Below are positions 57,447 through 64,000 of a stretch of 64,000 bases of DNA, one piece after another; the stretch's first letter is position 1; each line of letters starts with the position of its first letter. Both the position numbers and the translations under genes were made by a program. The DNA is taken from the NCBI GenBank assembly GCA_913057905.1, contig CAJXPB010000010.1, positions 49,761 to 113,760 of the forward strand, read 5' to 3'. Source of the DNA: an uncultured Pseudomonadota bacterium. Its GTDB lineage: Bacteria; Myxococcota_A; Bradymonadia; Bradymonadales; Bradymonadaceae. The notes under the pieces are model-generated. The model was not told the origin of the DNA, ran no database searches, and worked only from the letters and a program-made list of their open reading frames with translations.

Positions 57447-58210
57447 GCCATCGCGACGACGACAGCCAGCCCAGCTCAGCCCCGACCCCGGAATCCCACG
57501 GGGGCTCGGGAGGATCGCCCCGTTCCCCGTCGCCACGGCGCGCCCCGTCGGAGGGGCCCTCTCAACAGACACAATCGCCGGTCGACATCGACCGGGTTCA
57601 GGGAGCCGTCGAGGCCATCTTGCTGGCCGCCGACGAACCCCTGGATCGCGCGACGCTGGCAAAGGCATTCGACGAAGAACGTGTGGAATCGGAACACATC
57701 GATCGGGTCCTCGAACGACTTCGGCTCACCTACAGCGGCGAGGGCCGGGGCATCCACCTGGTGGAGGTGGCCGGGGGATTTCAGTTGCGGACCAACCCCG
57801 CGTTTCACACCGAGATCCGACAGCTCGTCGAAGCCAAACCCGTCGAACTCTCCAGGGCCGCCCTCGAAACCCTGGCTATCATTGCCTATCGGCAGCCTCT
57901 GACCCGAGCCGACATCGAAGAGATCCGTGGCGTCAACAGCTCCGGTGTCCTCAGAACACTCCAGGAGTGCGAACTGGTCGAAGTGGTCGGCCGTCTCGAC
58001 GACATCGGACGACCTCACGTCTACGGCACGACCGACCGGTTCCTCTCGTTCTTCGGGTTCGACGACCTGACCGACCTCCCGACCCTCTCGGAGTCCGAAC
58101 ACGCCGAACTCGAAGACCTGTACGACCGAGAGCTCGATTCCTTCGACGACGCCTTCGGCGACGAGGATCAACCCGAGGACCACGCCGCCGACGAGGAGAC
58201 TAGTTCGTGA
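57443..58210 (+). CDS. scpB: Segregation and condensation protein B
   Basis: 255-residue protein with two winged helices that dimerises and binds ScpA. The first starts GAVEAILLAADEPLDRATLAK, and ALETLAIIAYRQPLTRADIEEIRGVNSS is the family hallmark. The N-terminal 45 residues and the C-terminal 40 residues are low-complexity, the latter acidic. It overlaps both neighbours by 4 bases, indicating translational coupling. Confidence 0.94.
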   Translation: MSHRDDDSQPSSAPTPESHGGSGGSPRSPSPRRAPSEGPSQQTQSPVDIDRVQGAVEAILLAADEPLDRATLAKAFDEERVESEHIDRVLERLRLTYSGEGRGIHLVEVAGGFQLRTNPAFHTEIRQLVEAKPVELSRAALETLAIIAYRQPLTRADIEEIRGVNSSGVLRTLQECELVEVVGRLDDIGRPHVYGTTDRFLSFFGFDDLTDLPTLSESEHAELEDLYDRELDSFDDAFGDEDQPEDHAADEETSS

Positions 58211-58977
58211 CCGACGACACCGCGATGCGCGTCCAGAAGTTTCTGTCGAAGGCCGGGTACTGCAGTCGCAGACAGGGCGAAGATTTGATGCGCCAGGGCC
58301 GCGTGCAGGTCAACGGTGAGGTCTGCCGGGAGCTCGGCTCGAAAGTGACGCCCGGCAGAGACACCGTCGAAGTCGACGGACGCCGCATCAGCCTGCCCGA
58401 ATCCTTCACCTATCTGCTTCTGCACAAGCCAACCGGCTGCGTGACCACGACCGATGATCCACGGGGTCGCAAGACGGTGCTCGACTTCCTGGACGACGAT
58501 GCGCCCAGGCTCTGGCCGGTCGGCCGGCTCGACATGGATTCCTCGGGCGCGCTTCTACTGACGAATGACGGGAAACTCACCCACCGACTGACGCACCCCA
58601 AATTCGAGGCCCGAAAACGATACGTCGTCGAAGTGCATGGTTCCCTGCACGCCGACGACGCCGGTCTGGCGTCGATGCGTGACGGCATGCGGCTTCCCTC
58701 CGGCGATCGACTCCAGCCCGCCCGAATCAATGTCCTCGGTCATCCTGGGGATCGCACTTGCCTGGAAGTCGTCCTCACAGAAGGTAAAAACCGACAGATC
58801 CGACGGATGTTCGAGGCCATCGACCATCCCGTAACGTCGTTGAAACGCCTGGCCATCGGCCCCGTCGAACTCGAGGACCTCGAGGCCGGCGACCTTCGTC
58901 GGCTGACGCCCCGAGAGGTCGACGCGCTGTACGATGAAGTCGGAGCCGACCCCCCGAAACGATCCTCCGCCAACTAA
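58207..58977 (+). CDS. rluB: Pseudouridine synthase (RsuA/RluB family)
   Basis: 256-residue RNA-modifying enzyme. An S4 domain (VQKFLSKAGYCSRRQGEDL) is followed by the catalytic GRLDMDSSGALLLTNDG with its Asp and by LTEGKNRQIRRMFEAI. RluB acts on U2605 of 23S rRNA in E. coli, but other family members differ, so the target is provisional. Its gene overlaps scpB by 4 bases, a frequent arrangement in bacteria. Confidence 0.9.
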   Translation: MTDDTAMRVQKFLSKAGYCSRRQGEDLMRQGRVQVNGEVCRELGSKVTPGRDTVEVDGRRISLPESFTYLLLHKPTGCVTTTDDPRGRKTVLDFLDDDAPRLWPVGRLDMDSSGALLLTNDGKLTHRLTHPKFEARKRYVVEVHGSLHADDAGLASMRDGMRLPSGDRLQPARINVLGHPGDRTCLEVVLTEGKNRQIRRMFEAIDHPVTSLKRLAIGPVELEDLEAGDLRRLTPREVDALYDEVGADPPKRSSAN

Positions 58978-58990
58978 GCCGTCGGCGACC

Positions 58991-59019
58991 TTGACACCGC
59001 ACCCGCAGATCCATATATT
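58991..59019 (+). promoter_or_regulatory. sigma70 promoter for the initiator tRNA genes
   Basis: TTGACA (58991-58996), 17-base spacer, TATATT (59014-59019). The bases after the -10 are GC-rich (CTGCGTCCCG), like the discriminators of growth-rate-controlled stable-RNA promoters. Start is expected near 59026, 48 bases before the first tRNA. Confidence 0.8.
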
Positions 59020-59057
59020 CCTGCGTCCCGGTGGCGAGGGCTCAGACTGAGTCCTGC

Positions 59058-59165
<108 letters not shown>

Positions 59166-59178
59166 AACGCCACCTTTT

Positions 59179-59252
<74 letters not shown>

Positions 59253-59273
59253 CTTTGAAACATACAACGTCCG

Positions 59274-59309
59274 AAACCCCCGAAGCTCACGCTTCGGGGG
59301 TTTCGTCGT
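59274..59309 (+). terminator. rho-independent terminator of the tRNA operon
   Basis: 13-bp perfect stem (59274-59286 with 59291-59303), 4-nt loop TCAC, then TTTCGTCGTTT. The reverse strand also has an A/T run, so it could serve the gene ending at 59337 as well. Confidence 0.85.
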
Positions 59310-59336
59310 TTGAGACCTCTGGACGACGGCAGCCTG

Positions 59337-59687
59337 TCAGACCTTCGATTTGCCGTGGCGGTGTCGCCACTCGCTGCGGGCGATCTCGACCATCAGTTTG
59401 GTCCGTGCGTCATGATCTGGACCGGGCCGATACCAGGCGAGTGCCCGCTCGGCTCGCCATTCCGGCGACAGGGCCAGACCGACCAGCACCTCGAGCACCT
59501 CCTCGGCGCTGGCCTCTCCGAGGACGACACACGAGATCCAGTCGCTCAACTGCGATCGATCCTCCGGCGGCGTCCATTCTTCGACCATCGTGCGAAACTG
59601 ACGGCACATCGCGACCACATCGCCTCCGCGCGGAATCACTTCGACCGTCGATTCGCTGTCGTCGTGCTCTATCTTGGGTTTCATCAT
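59337..59687 (-). CDS. Hypothetical small cytoplasmic protein
   Basis: 116 residues, no signal peptide or membrane segment. It is helical and charged, with several tryptophans and the end ARSEWRHRHGKSKV. A GGAG ribosome site lies 6 bases before the first of two consecutive ATGs, supporting that it is real. It is the last gene of a - strand run after the ABC permease, 113 bases away. No family recognised. Confidence 0.55.
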   Translation of the reverse strand: MMKPKIEHDDSESTVEVIPRGGDVVAMCRQFRTMVEEWTPPEDRSQLSDWISCVVLGEASAEEVLEVLVGLALSPEWRAERALAWYRPGPDHDARTKLMVEIARSEWRHRHGKSKV

Positions 59688-59800
59688 CCTTCACTCCCGT
59701 CCCAGGAAAAGGCTCCCCCCCAAGACTGGCAATTCCCCTCCACACATATACTGTTATCGACGCGTCCGCACGATCCGTTGCAGACTTTTTTGAAAAAAGT

Positions 59801-60715
59801 CTATTCCCGGATGTTTTTCCCGGTTGCAAGCAGCCAGAGCGACGTCACCAGAAACAGCAGACACAGGCTGACGACCACGGTAAAACACATCTGAATCGAG
59901 ACGTCGCTCACCCCGGTCATGCCGTATCGAATCCCGTTGACCATGTAGAGGACCGGATTGAACTTCGAGACCGTCGGCCAGACGCCCGGCAGCATCTCGA
60001 TCGAGTAGAAGACACCGCCCAGAAAGGTCAGCGGCGTAATCAGAAAGTTCGGCAGCAAATTAATGTGGTCGAAATCCTCGGCCACGATGGCGATCGCCAG
60101 GCCCAGCGATGCAAAGGCAAAGGACGTCAACAACATGAAGGCGAGGACGATGGCCGGGTTGTGAATCGTCCCCGCGCCCATCGCCGCGGCGACTGCCCAG
60201 ATGCAGCCGCCGACGATCAGACCGCGAATGATCGACGCGGCGGTATACCCCACCGTCAGTTGAATCGGGTTTAGCGGCGTCACCAAAACATCGACGATGT
60301 TCCCGTGGATCTTGGTGATAAAGAACGAGAAGGCCGAGTTGATAAACGAGTTATTGATCAGCGCCAGCATGACCAGTCCCGGCACCAGAAACTCCACGTA
60401 CGGGACGCCCTGGATCTCACGCATTCGGTCCTTCAGCGAGTAGCCGAAGACCAGAAAGTACAGAAGCGTCGTGACGACCGGGCTGATAATCGTCTGCCCC
60501 GCCACATTCCAGAAACGCTCCAGCTCTTTGCGAAAGAGCATCCAGGTGCCGTACCAGCCCCCGCCCTCGGCAATCTCGACGGTCCGGGCGATCCGGCGGC
60601 GGGCGGCCGTGGCCGCTCGCTCACGGGCCGACGTCTCGTCGAACTCCGCCTCGTCGTCCGGCGATTCGACCTCCGTATCCCTTCCGTCGATGGCAACTAC
60701 ATCGGTGACACTCAT
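59801..60715 (-). CDS. ABC-2-type transporter permease
   Basis: 304-residue membrane subunit of an ABC exporter. After a soluble acidic stretch of about 55 residues it has six helices; TIISPVVTTLLYFLVFG, LVPGLVMLALINNSFINS and PNFLITPLTFLGGVFYS match the ABC-2 permease pattern (YadH/NodJ-like). Its ATPase partner is encoded 60 bases upstream. Together they would export a lipid-linked, polysaccharide or drug substrate that cannot be specified from sequence. Confidence 0.9.
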   Translation of the reverse strand: MSVTDVVAIDGRDTEVESPDDEAEFDETSARERAATAARRRIARTVEIAEGGGWYGTWMLFRKELERFWNVAGQTIISPVVTTLLYFLVFGYSLKDRMREIQGVPYVEFLVPGLVMLALINNSFINSAFSFFITKIHGNIVDVLVTPLNPIQLTVGYTAASIIRGLIVGGCIWAVAAAMGAGTIHNPAIVLAFMLLTSFAFASLGLAIAIVAEDFDHINLLPNFLITPLTFLGGVFYSIEMLPGVWPTVSKFNPVLYMVNGIRYGMTGVSDVSIQMCFTVVVSLCLLFLVTSLWLLATGKNIRE

Positions 60716-60775
60716 GCTGTTCCTCTTTGAAACTCCTGCAGATCCATTACTTGCTGTATCCGCAAACGCCGGTCG

Positions 60776-61720
60776 TCAATAGACCAGCTTCTTGAAGATC
60801 TCTTCGAGCGACGAACGCCCCCCTTCCATCCACCGAATCGACAATCCGCGCTCGACGATCTCCGCGACGAGCTCGTCGACCGGCGTCGGCGCATCCGGAT
60901 CGAGGCTATCCTCCCGATAGACCATCTCGATCTTCGCCTCGCCGACCTGGTTGATCTCCATGGCCGACAACGAACTGGTCAGGTCCGCGGGAACCGGGTC
61001 ATTCAATTGCAGTGTCACCCGGCGGATGCCGTACTCGGTCAACAGCTCCTCGCGGTCGTCGACTCGCAACAATTCCCCTTCCCTGATGATGCCGATGCGG
61101 TCGGCGAGTTTTTCGGCTTCTTCCAGATAGTGCGTGGTCAGAACGACGGTCGTTCCCCGGTCGCGCATCTGGCGGACGTAATCCCAGAGTTCGTCGCGAA
61201 GCTCCACGTCGACGCCGGCGGTCGGCTCGTCCAAAAAGAGCAGCACCGGATCATGCATCAACGCCTTGCAGATCATCAGCCGCCGCTGCATGCCGCCCGA
61301 AAGCCAGCGCGTGCGCTGGTCGCGCTTGTCATACAGTGAGAAGGCACGAAGCAGCTCATCGATGCGCTCTTCATCTGGACGCACCCCGAAAAACCCACCC
61401 TGATAGCGCAGCGAATCCTTGACGCTGAAGAACGCATCGTACTTCAGCTCCTGGGGCACCAGACCCACCAGCCGGCGTGTAATCTCGGGATTGTCCCGGA
61501 CGTCGTAGCCGGCGACCTCAACCGCCCCATCGAACTTCGTGATCAGACCCGCCACGCAGCTAATCAGCGTCGTCTTGCCGGCCCCGTTTGGCCCCAGCAG
61601 AGCAAAGATCTCGCCGGGCTCGATATCCAACGTCACATCGTCGACGGCCTTCAGATCGCCGTACTGCTTCGTCAGATTGCGGATCGACAGGAGGGATTCA
61701 CCTTCGAAGGACGGGTTCAT
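60776..61720 (-). CDS. ABC transporter ATP-binding protein
   Basis: 314-residue nucleotide-binding subunit. Walker A is GPNGAGKTTLIS, the signature is WLSGGMQRRLMICKAL, Walker B LLFLDEPTAGVD and the switch His lies in VVLTTHYLEEAE. The C-terminal extension of about 80 residues is typical of ABC-2 drug/polysaccharide exporters (CcmA/DrrA-like). It pairs with the permease gene next to it and follows a MarR regulator gene. Confidence 0.95.
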   Translation of the reverse strand: MNPSFEGESLLSIRNLTKQYGDLKAVDDVTLDIEPGEIFALLGPNGAGKTTLISCVAGLITKFDGAVEVAGYDVRDNPEITRRLVGLVPQELKYDAFFSVKDSLRYQGGFFGVRPDEERIDELLRAFSLYDKRDQRTRWLSGGMQRRLMICKALMHDPVLLFLDEPTAGVDVELRDELWDYVRQMRDRGTTVVLTTHYLEEAEKLADRIGIIREGELLRVDDREELLTEYGIRRVTLQLNDPVPADLTSSLSAMEINQVGEAKIEMVYREDSLDPDAPTPVDELVAEIVERGLSIRWMEGGRSSLEEIFKKLVY

Positions 61721-61783
61721 GGCTCGGTACTGGGGAGGCAGGAAAAAAGCGCCAGCGTGACATTAGGTCCCAGTCCCGAGAGT

Positions 61784-62251
61784 TCAACGTTCAGAGGGTT
61801 CTGAGCCGGCCCCGCGCCCCAGCTTCTTACACAGCCTTGAGAGCTCTTCCTGTTCGTCGGCATCGAGTGCGCTCATCCGCTCGACGATCGTCCCCACATG
61901 CTCGGGCATCAGCTCCTCGATCAACGACTCGCCCTCATCGGTGAGGTGCACGCTCACAAAACGCCGGTCGCTCTCCATGCGCTGGCGACGCACCAGCCCG
62001 CGCTCCTCGAGGTGGTCAACCACCACGCTGATATTTCCACCGCTCTTCAAAAGCTTCTGGCCGAGCTGCTTCTGGTGCATCGGTCCCAGGTGATAGATCG
62101 CCTCCAGGATGCCGAATTGACTGCTGGTCAGTCCCCAGTCGGTCAGATGCTCATCCATCTGATGACCGACCGAGTTCGACGCCCGCATCAGCTTGATAAA
62201 GCAGTCCAGCGCCCTGCGCTCCTCCTCGGTACCGTCGTAGTGCGTGCTCAT
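61784..62251 (-). CDS. MarR-family transcriptional regulator
   Basis: 155-residue winged-helix regulator. The DNA-binding part is seen in LTSSQFGILEAIYHLGPMHQKQLGQKLLKSGGNISVVVDHLEERGLV followed by the wing (QRMESDRRFVSVHLTDEG); the ligand usually binds between dimer helices. It sits directly between the methyltransferase and the exporter genes (one base from the former), so it likely controls this operon. Confidence 0.92.
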   Translation of the reverse strand: MSTHYDGTEEERRALDCFIKLMRASNSVGHQMDEHLTDWGLTSSQFGILEAIYHLGPMHQKQLGQKLLKSGGNISVVVDHLEERGLVRRQRMESDRRFVSVHLTDEGESLIEELMPEHVGTIVERMSALDADEQEELSRLCKKLGRGAGSEPSER

Positions 62252-62252
62252 C

Positions 62253-62852
62253 TCATCCGCGCCATGTCAAAACGTACGCCGGCGGAAGGTTGCGCACGAC
62301 CAGCCGACTGCGCTCCATCTGGCCGAACCGACGCTCCATGCGCCCCCGAAACCTGCGCGCCGACTCCATCGGCCACGCGTGGGCCAGTTGCACTGTCCGA
62401 AACCACGTCCCCGGCGTCATCAGCCGGTCGATGTCCTCGTAGATCTCGTCCTGGACCGGATCCGGCAGCGTCGCGAACGGAAGCGCACTCGCGATCAACT
62501 TCACCCGTTCGGGCTCCACGTCGTGCGCGTTCAAAAACTCCAGGGTATCCGCCGCCGACCCCTGCTCAAACGTCATCTCCGGGAACCGCTCACGCAGCAC
62601 ATCCACATACCCGGCATCGGTCTCGATGCCGACGTACTGATCACCCGGCGAATCGAGCCAATCGTACAGATGCTCCGTAATCGGCCCGGTCCCCGGCCCG
62701 AGCTCGACGACTACATCATCCTCGTCCATCCGGACATATCGGGTAAACTCCCGAGATAAATATTTGGAGCTCGGGAAGATCGACCCAACTGCCGCCGGAT
62801 TGCGCAGCGTCCCCTTGATGAATTCGAGCGGCTCCGAACTGAAAAATTCCAT
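62253..62852 (-). CDS. Class I SAM methyltransferase, phospholipid N-methyltransferase-like
   Basis: 199-residue enzyme with a SAM-binding motif VVELGPGTGPITEHL near residue 48. The N-terminal FIKGTLRNPAAVGSIFPSSKYLSR is characteristic of the bacterial phospholipid methyltransferase group (PmtA-like, Rhodobacter type), which methylates phosphatidylethanolamine. Substrate assignment is by similarity only. A GGAGG site lies 7 bases before the ATG. It leads the operon with the MarR and ABC genes. Confidence 0.85.
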   Translation of the reverse strand: MEFFSSEPLEFIKGTLRNPAAVGSIFPSSKYLSREFTRYVRMDEDDVVVELGPGTGPITEHLYDWLDSPGDQYVGIETDAGYVDVLRERFPEMTFEQGSAADTLEFLNAHDVEPERVKLIASALPFATLPDPVQDEIYEDIDRLMTPGTWFRTVQLAHAWPMESARRFRGRMERRFGQMERSRLVVRNLPPAYVLTWRG

Positions 62853-62993
62853 TTAACGACCTCCGGAAATCCTCCACAACGAACACGGATCGAAAAGGTG
62901 GGGCACGCCCCCCGGGTGGTCAAGGTTCGCCGGGACTCTTCAGGGATGATACACTCATCATACGTAGAATTTTTCAGCTCACCGACCCTCGAT

Positions 62994-63941
62994 ATGTCGA
63001 CAGAGTCTGAGACAGCAGCCAGATCCTTTGTCGAACGGGTTACGAACAACTCCGCTTGGGTTCGCTTAGGACTCGTAGCCTTGGTGCTGGCCATCTATGC
63101 GCAATGCATCTCATTCTCGCTTATTCCCACTTGGGATGACTGGCACTCGCTGATTAACCGCTCCACGGTCAGTGCATGGTGGTCAGTCCCGTGGAGCCAG
63201 CGACTCCTTACCCCTGAATTGGGATATCCTGTCCCAATACCGACAGCGATATGGGCCTTTATTGGTCAGTGGGATGTAGAGACTGCCGTTCCGGTTGCAC
63301 ACGGTCTGAATGTTGGGATTCAGGTGGCAAACACGCTGCTCGCGTTCGAACTGACCCGGCGGTGGCAAGGTTCAGTGAGAGTGGCAGCTGCAGTTGCCGC
63401 GTTGTGGACATGTCACCCGTTACTCGTCGAGTCGGTGGCATGGATAACGAATCTAAAAACAGTTGGGCTCGGCGCGGTCTTTCTAGCAACCCTCCTGTCC
63501 TGGGATGTTCATCTGGAAAAATCGACCCTCTCGAGTTCTGTTCCACCAACGGCGCTCGCTCTCCTTTGCTTCGGATTCAGACCAGAAGCCGCCGTCCTAC
63601 CCGCAATGATGCTTCTGCAAACCTGGATCCACGATTCCGCCAACCTGCGCAACGTTCGTTTCTATTTGCCGCTCGCGATCGTCACGGCGGCAACCGTCGC
63701 TTACGTGCCGGTTGCTATTCGTGGCCAGTTCGAAGTCATCGATCCGGCTCACCAGATCGACTCGCTGGACCTCAAGACGCGCCTCCACCTGGTCGGAGCA
63801 TCGCTTTGGTTGCAAATAAGTCACGTTCTCTACCCGGTCGAGCTACATCCGATTTATCCAGTTTTGACAGACCGAAATTTATCCACACTGGCCTGTCGAG
63901 GATGGCTTCTCGCAGTCCCACTACCATGCGTGATCGGATAA
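62994..63941 (+). CDS. TMTC-like multi-helix membrane protein, apparently truncated
   Basis: About 315 residues with six or more hydrophobic helices. IPTWDDWHSLINRS, HGLNVGIQVANTLLAFELTRRW and HPLLVESVAWITNLKTVGLG match the TMTC-type (O-mannosyltransferase-like, GT-C fold) membrane region. Relatives run to 500-700 residues with a further ADRYLY-type motif and TPR repeats; here the frame ends after only the first part, and all three forward frames stop soon after 63941. GC is lower than its neighbours and the codon use differs. Starts at 62946 or 62898 are possible; the chosen ATG is nearest the first helix. Could be truncated or a pseudogene. Confidence 0.55.
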   Translation: MSTESETAARSFVERVTNNSAWVRLGLVALVLAIYAQCISFSLIPTWDDWHSLINRSTVSAWWSVPWSQRLLTPELGYPVPIPTAIWAFIGQWDVETAVPVAHGLNVGIQVANTLLAFELTRRWQGSVRVAAAVAALWTCHPLLVESVAWITNLKTVGLGAVFLATLLSWDVHLEKSTLSSSVPPTALALLCFGFRPEAAVLPAMMLLQTWIHDSANLRNVRFYLPLAIVTAATVAYVPVAIRGQFEVIDPAHQIDSLDLKTRLHLVGASLWLQISHVLYPVELHPIYPVLTDRNLSTLACRGWLLAVPLPCVIG

Positions 63942-64000
63942 CGACCTAAGATCACGATAACCCATTGAAAAAGGCCACCTTTCGTGGTTCGATGCGTATC

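Overview
This is a 64 kb chromosomal window from a GC-rich, Gram-negative, aerobically respiring bacterium. The gene set points to a deltaproteobacterial/Myxococcota-type lineage. The evidence is an alternative complex III (Act) joined to a caa3-type oxidase, a large myxobacterial-type outer-membrane protein (TIGR04551-like), an AgmX/PglI-like periplasmic protein, many proteins with acidic Ser/Glu-rich linkers, and the PrkA-YeaH-SpoVR stress module. The acidic linkers would suit a salt-adapted member such as Bradymonadales, but that placement is inference, because no rRNA lies in the window. Most of the DNA is ordinary core chromosome with tight operons and few mobile-element signs.

Layout. 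0-1.4 kb: an MFS exporter. 1.4-20.5 kb: one long respiratory block on the + strand, actABCDEF, a triheme cytochrome c, coxBACD, ctaB, cox11, a 55-residue membrane protein, a MATE transporter and surf1. Quinol electrons would enter the Act complex, pass through the cytochromes to the CuA/diheme subunit II, and reach an A2-type oxidase; ctaB, cox11 and surf1 make and insert its cofactors. 20.5-24.1 kb: radA and an OmpA-family protein on the - strand. 24.4-32.7 kb: an envelope and maintenance run of lgt-like, galU, a J-domain protein, cdsA, rseP, tsaB and recG. 32.7-37.6 kb: an AgmX-like protein, priA, a small secreted protein and pyrD. 37.6-42.3 kb: prkA-yeaH-spoVR. 42.6-51.9 kb: an endonuclease III-like gene, methylmalonyl-CoA epimerase, an outer-membrane protein, a Tat lipoprotein, phosphate transport (pit plus a PhoU-like partner), gamma-glutamyltransferase and a pseudokinase-PEGA protein. 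51.9-52.7 kb: an AT-rich intergenic stretch carrying two large hairpin elements. 52.7-59.0 kb: lysC, a zinc-ribbon membrane protein, then xer-scpA-scpB-rluB for chromosome segregation and rRNA modification. 59.0-59.3 kb: two identical initiator tRNA genes with a clear promoter and terminator. 59.3-62.9 kb: a methyltransferase-MarR-ABC exporter operon. The window ends in a lower-GC, apparently truncated TMTC-like membrane protein gene.

The least explained part is non-coding. Two tandem hairpins at 52373-52654 share a 105-nt core at about 89% identity. Their outer stems differ in sequence between copies but remain paired within each copy, and all wobble pairs are G-U when read on the + strand, so they look like a structured RNA family. 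Far away at 35831-35928, between convergent genes, a TTGCAC-N16-TATAAT promoter precedes a rho-independent terminator with about 64 nt between them. That candidate small RNA carries a 14-nt perfect complement to both hairpins. Other points worth checking are an ActB that keeps four N-terminal cysteines, an RseP with three PDZ-like units, an Lgt with an altered active-site motif, and a kinase-like protein lacking its catalytic residues.
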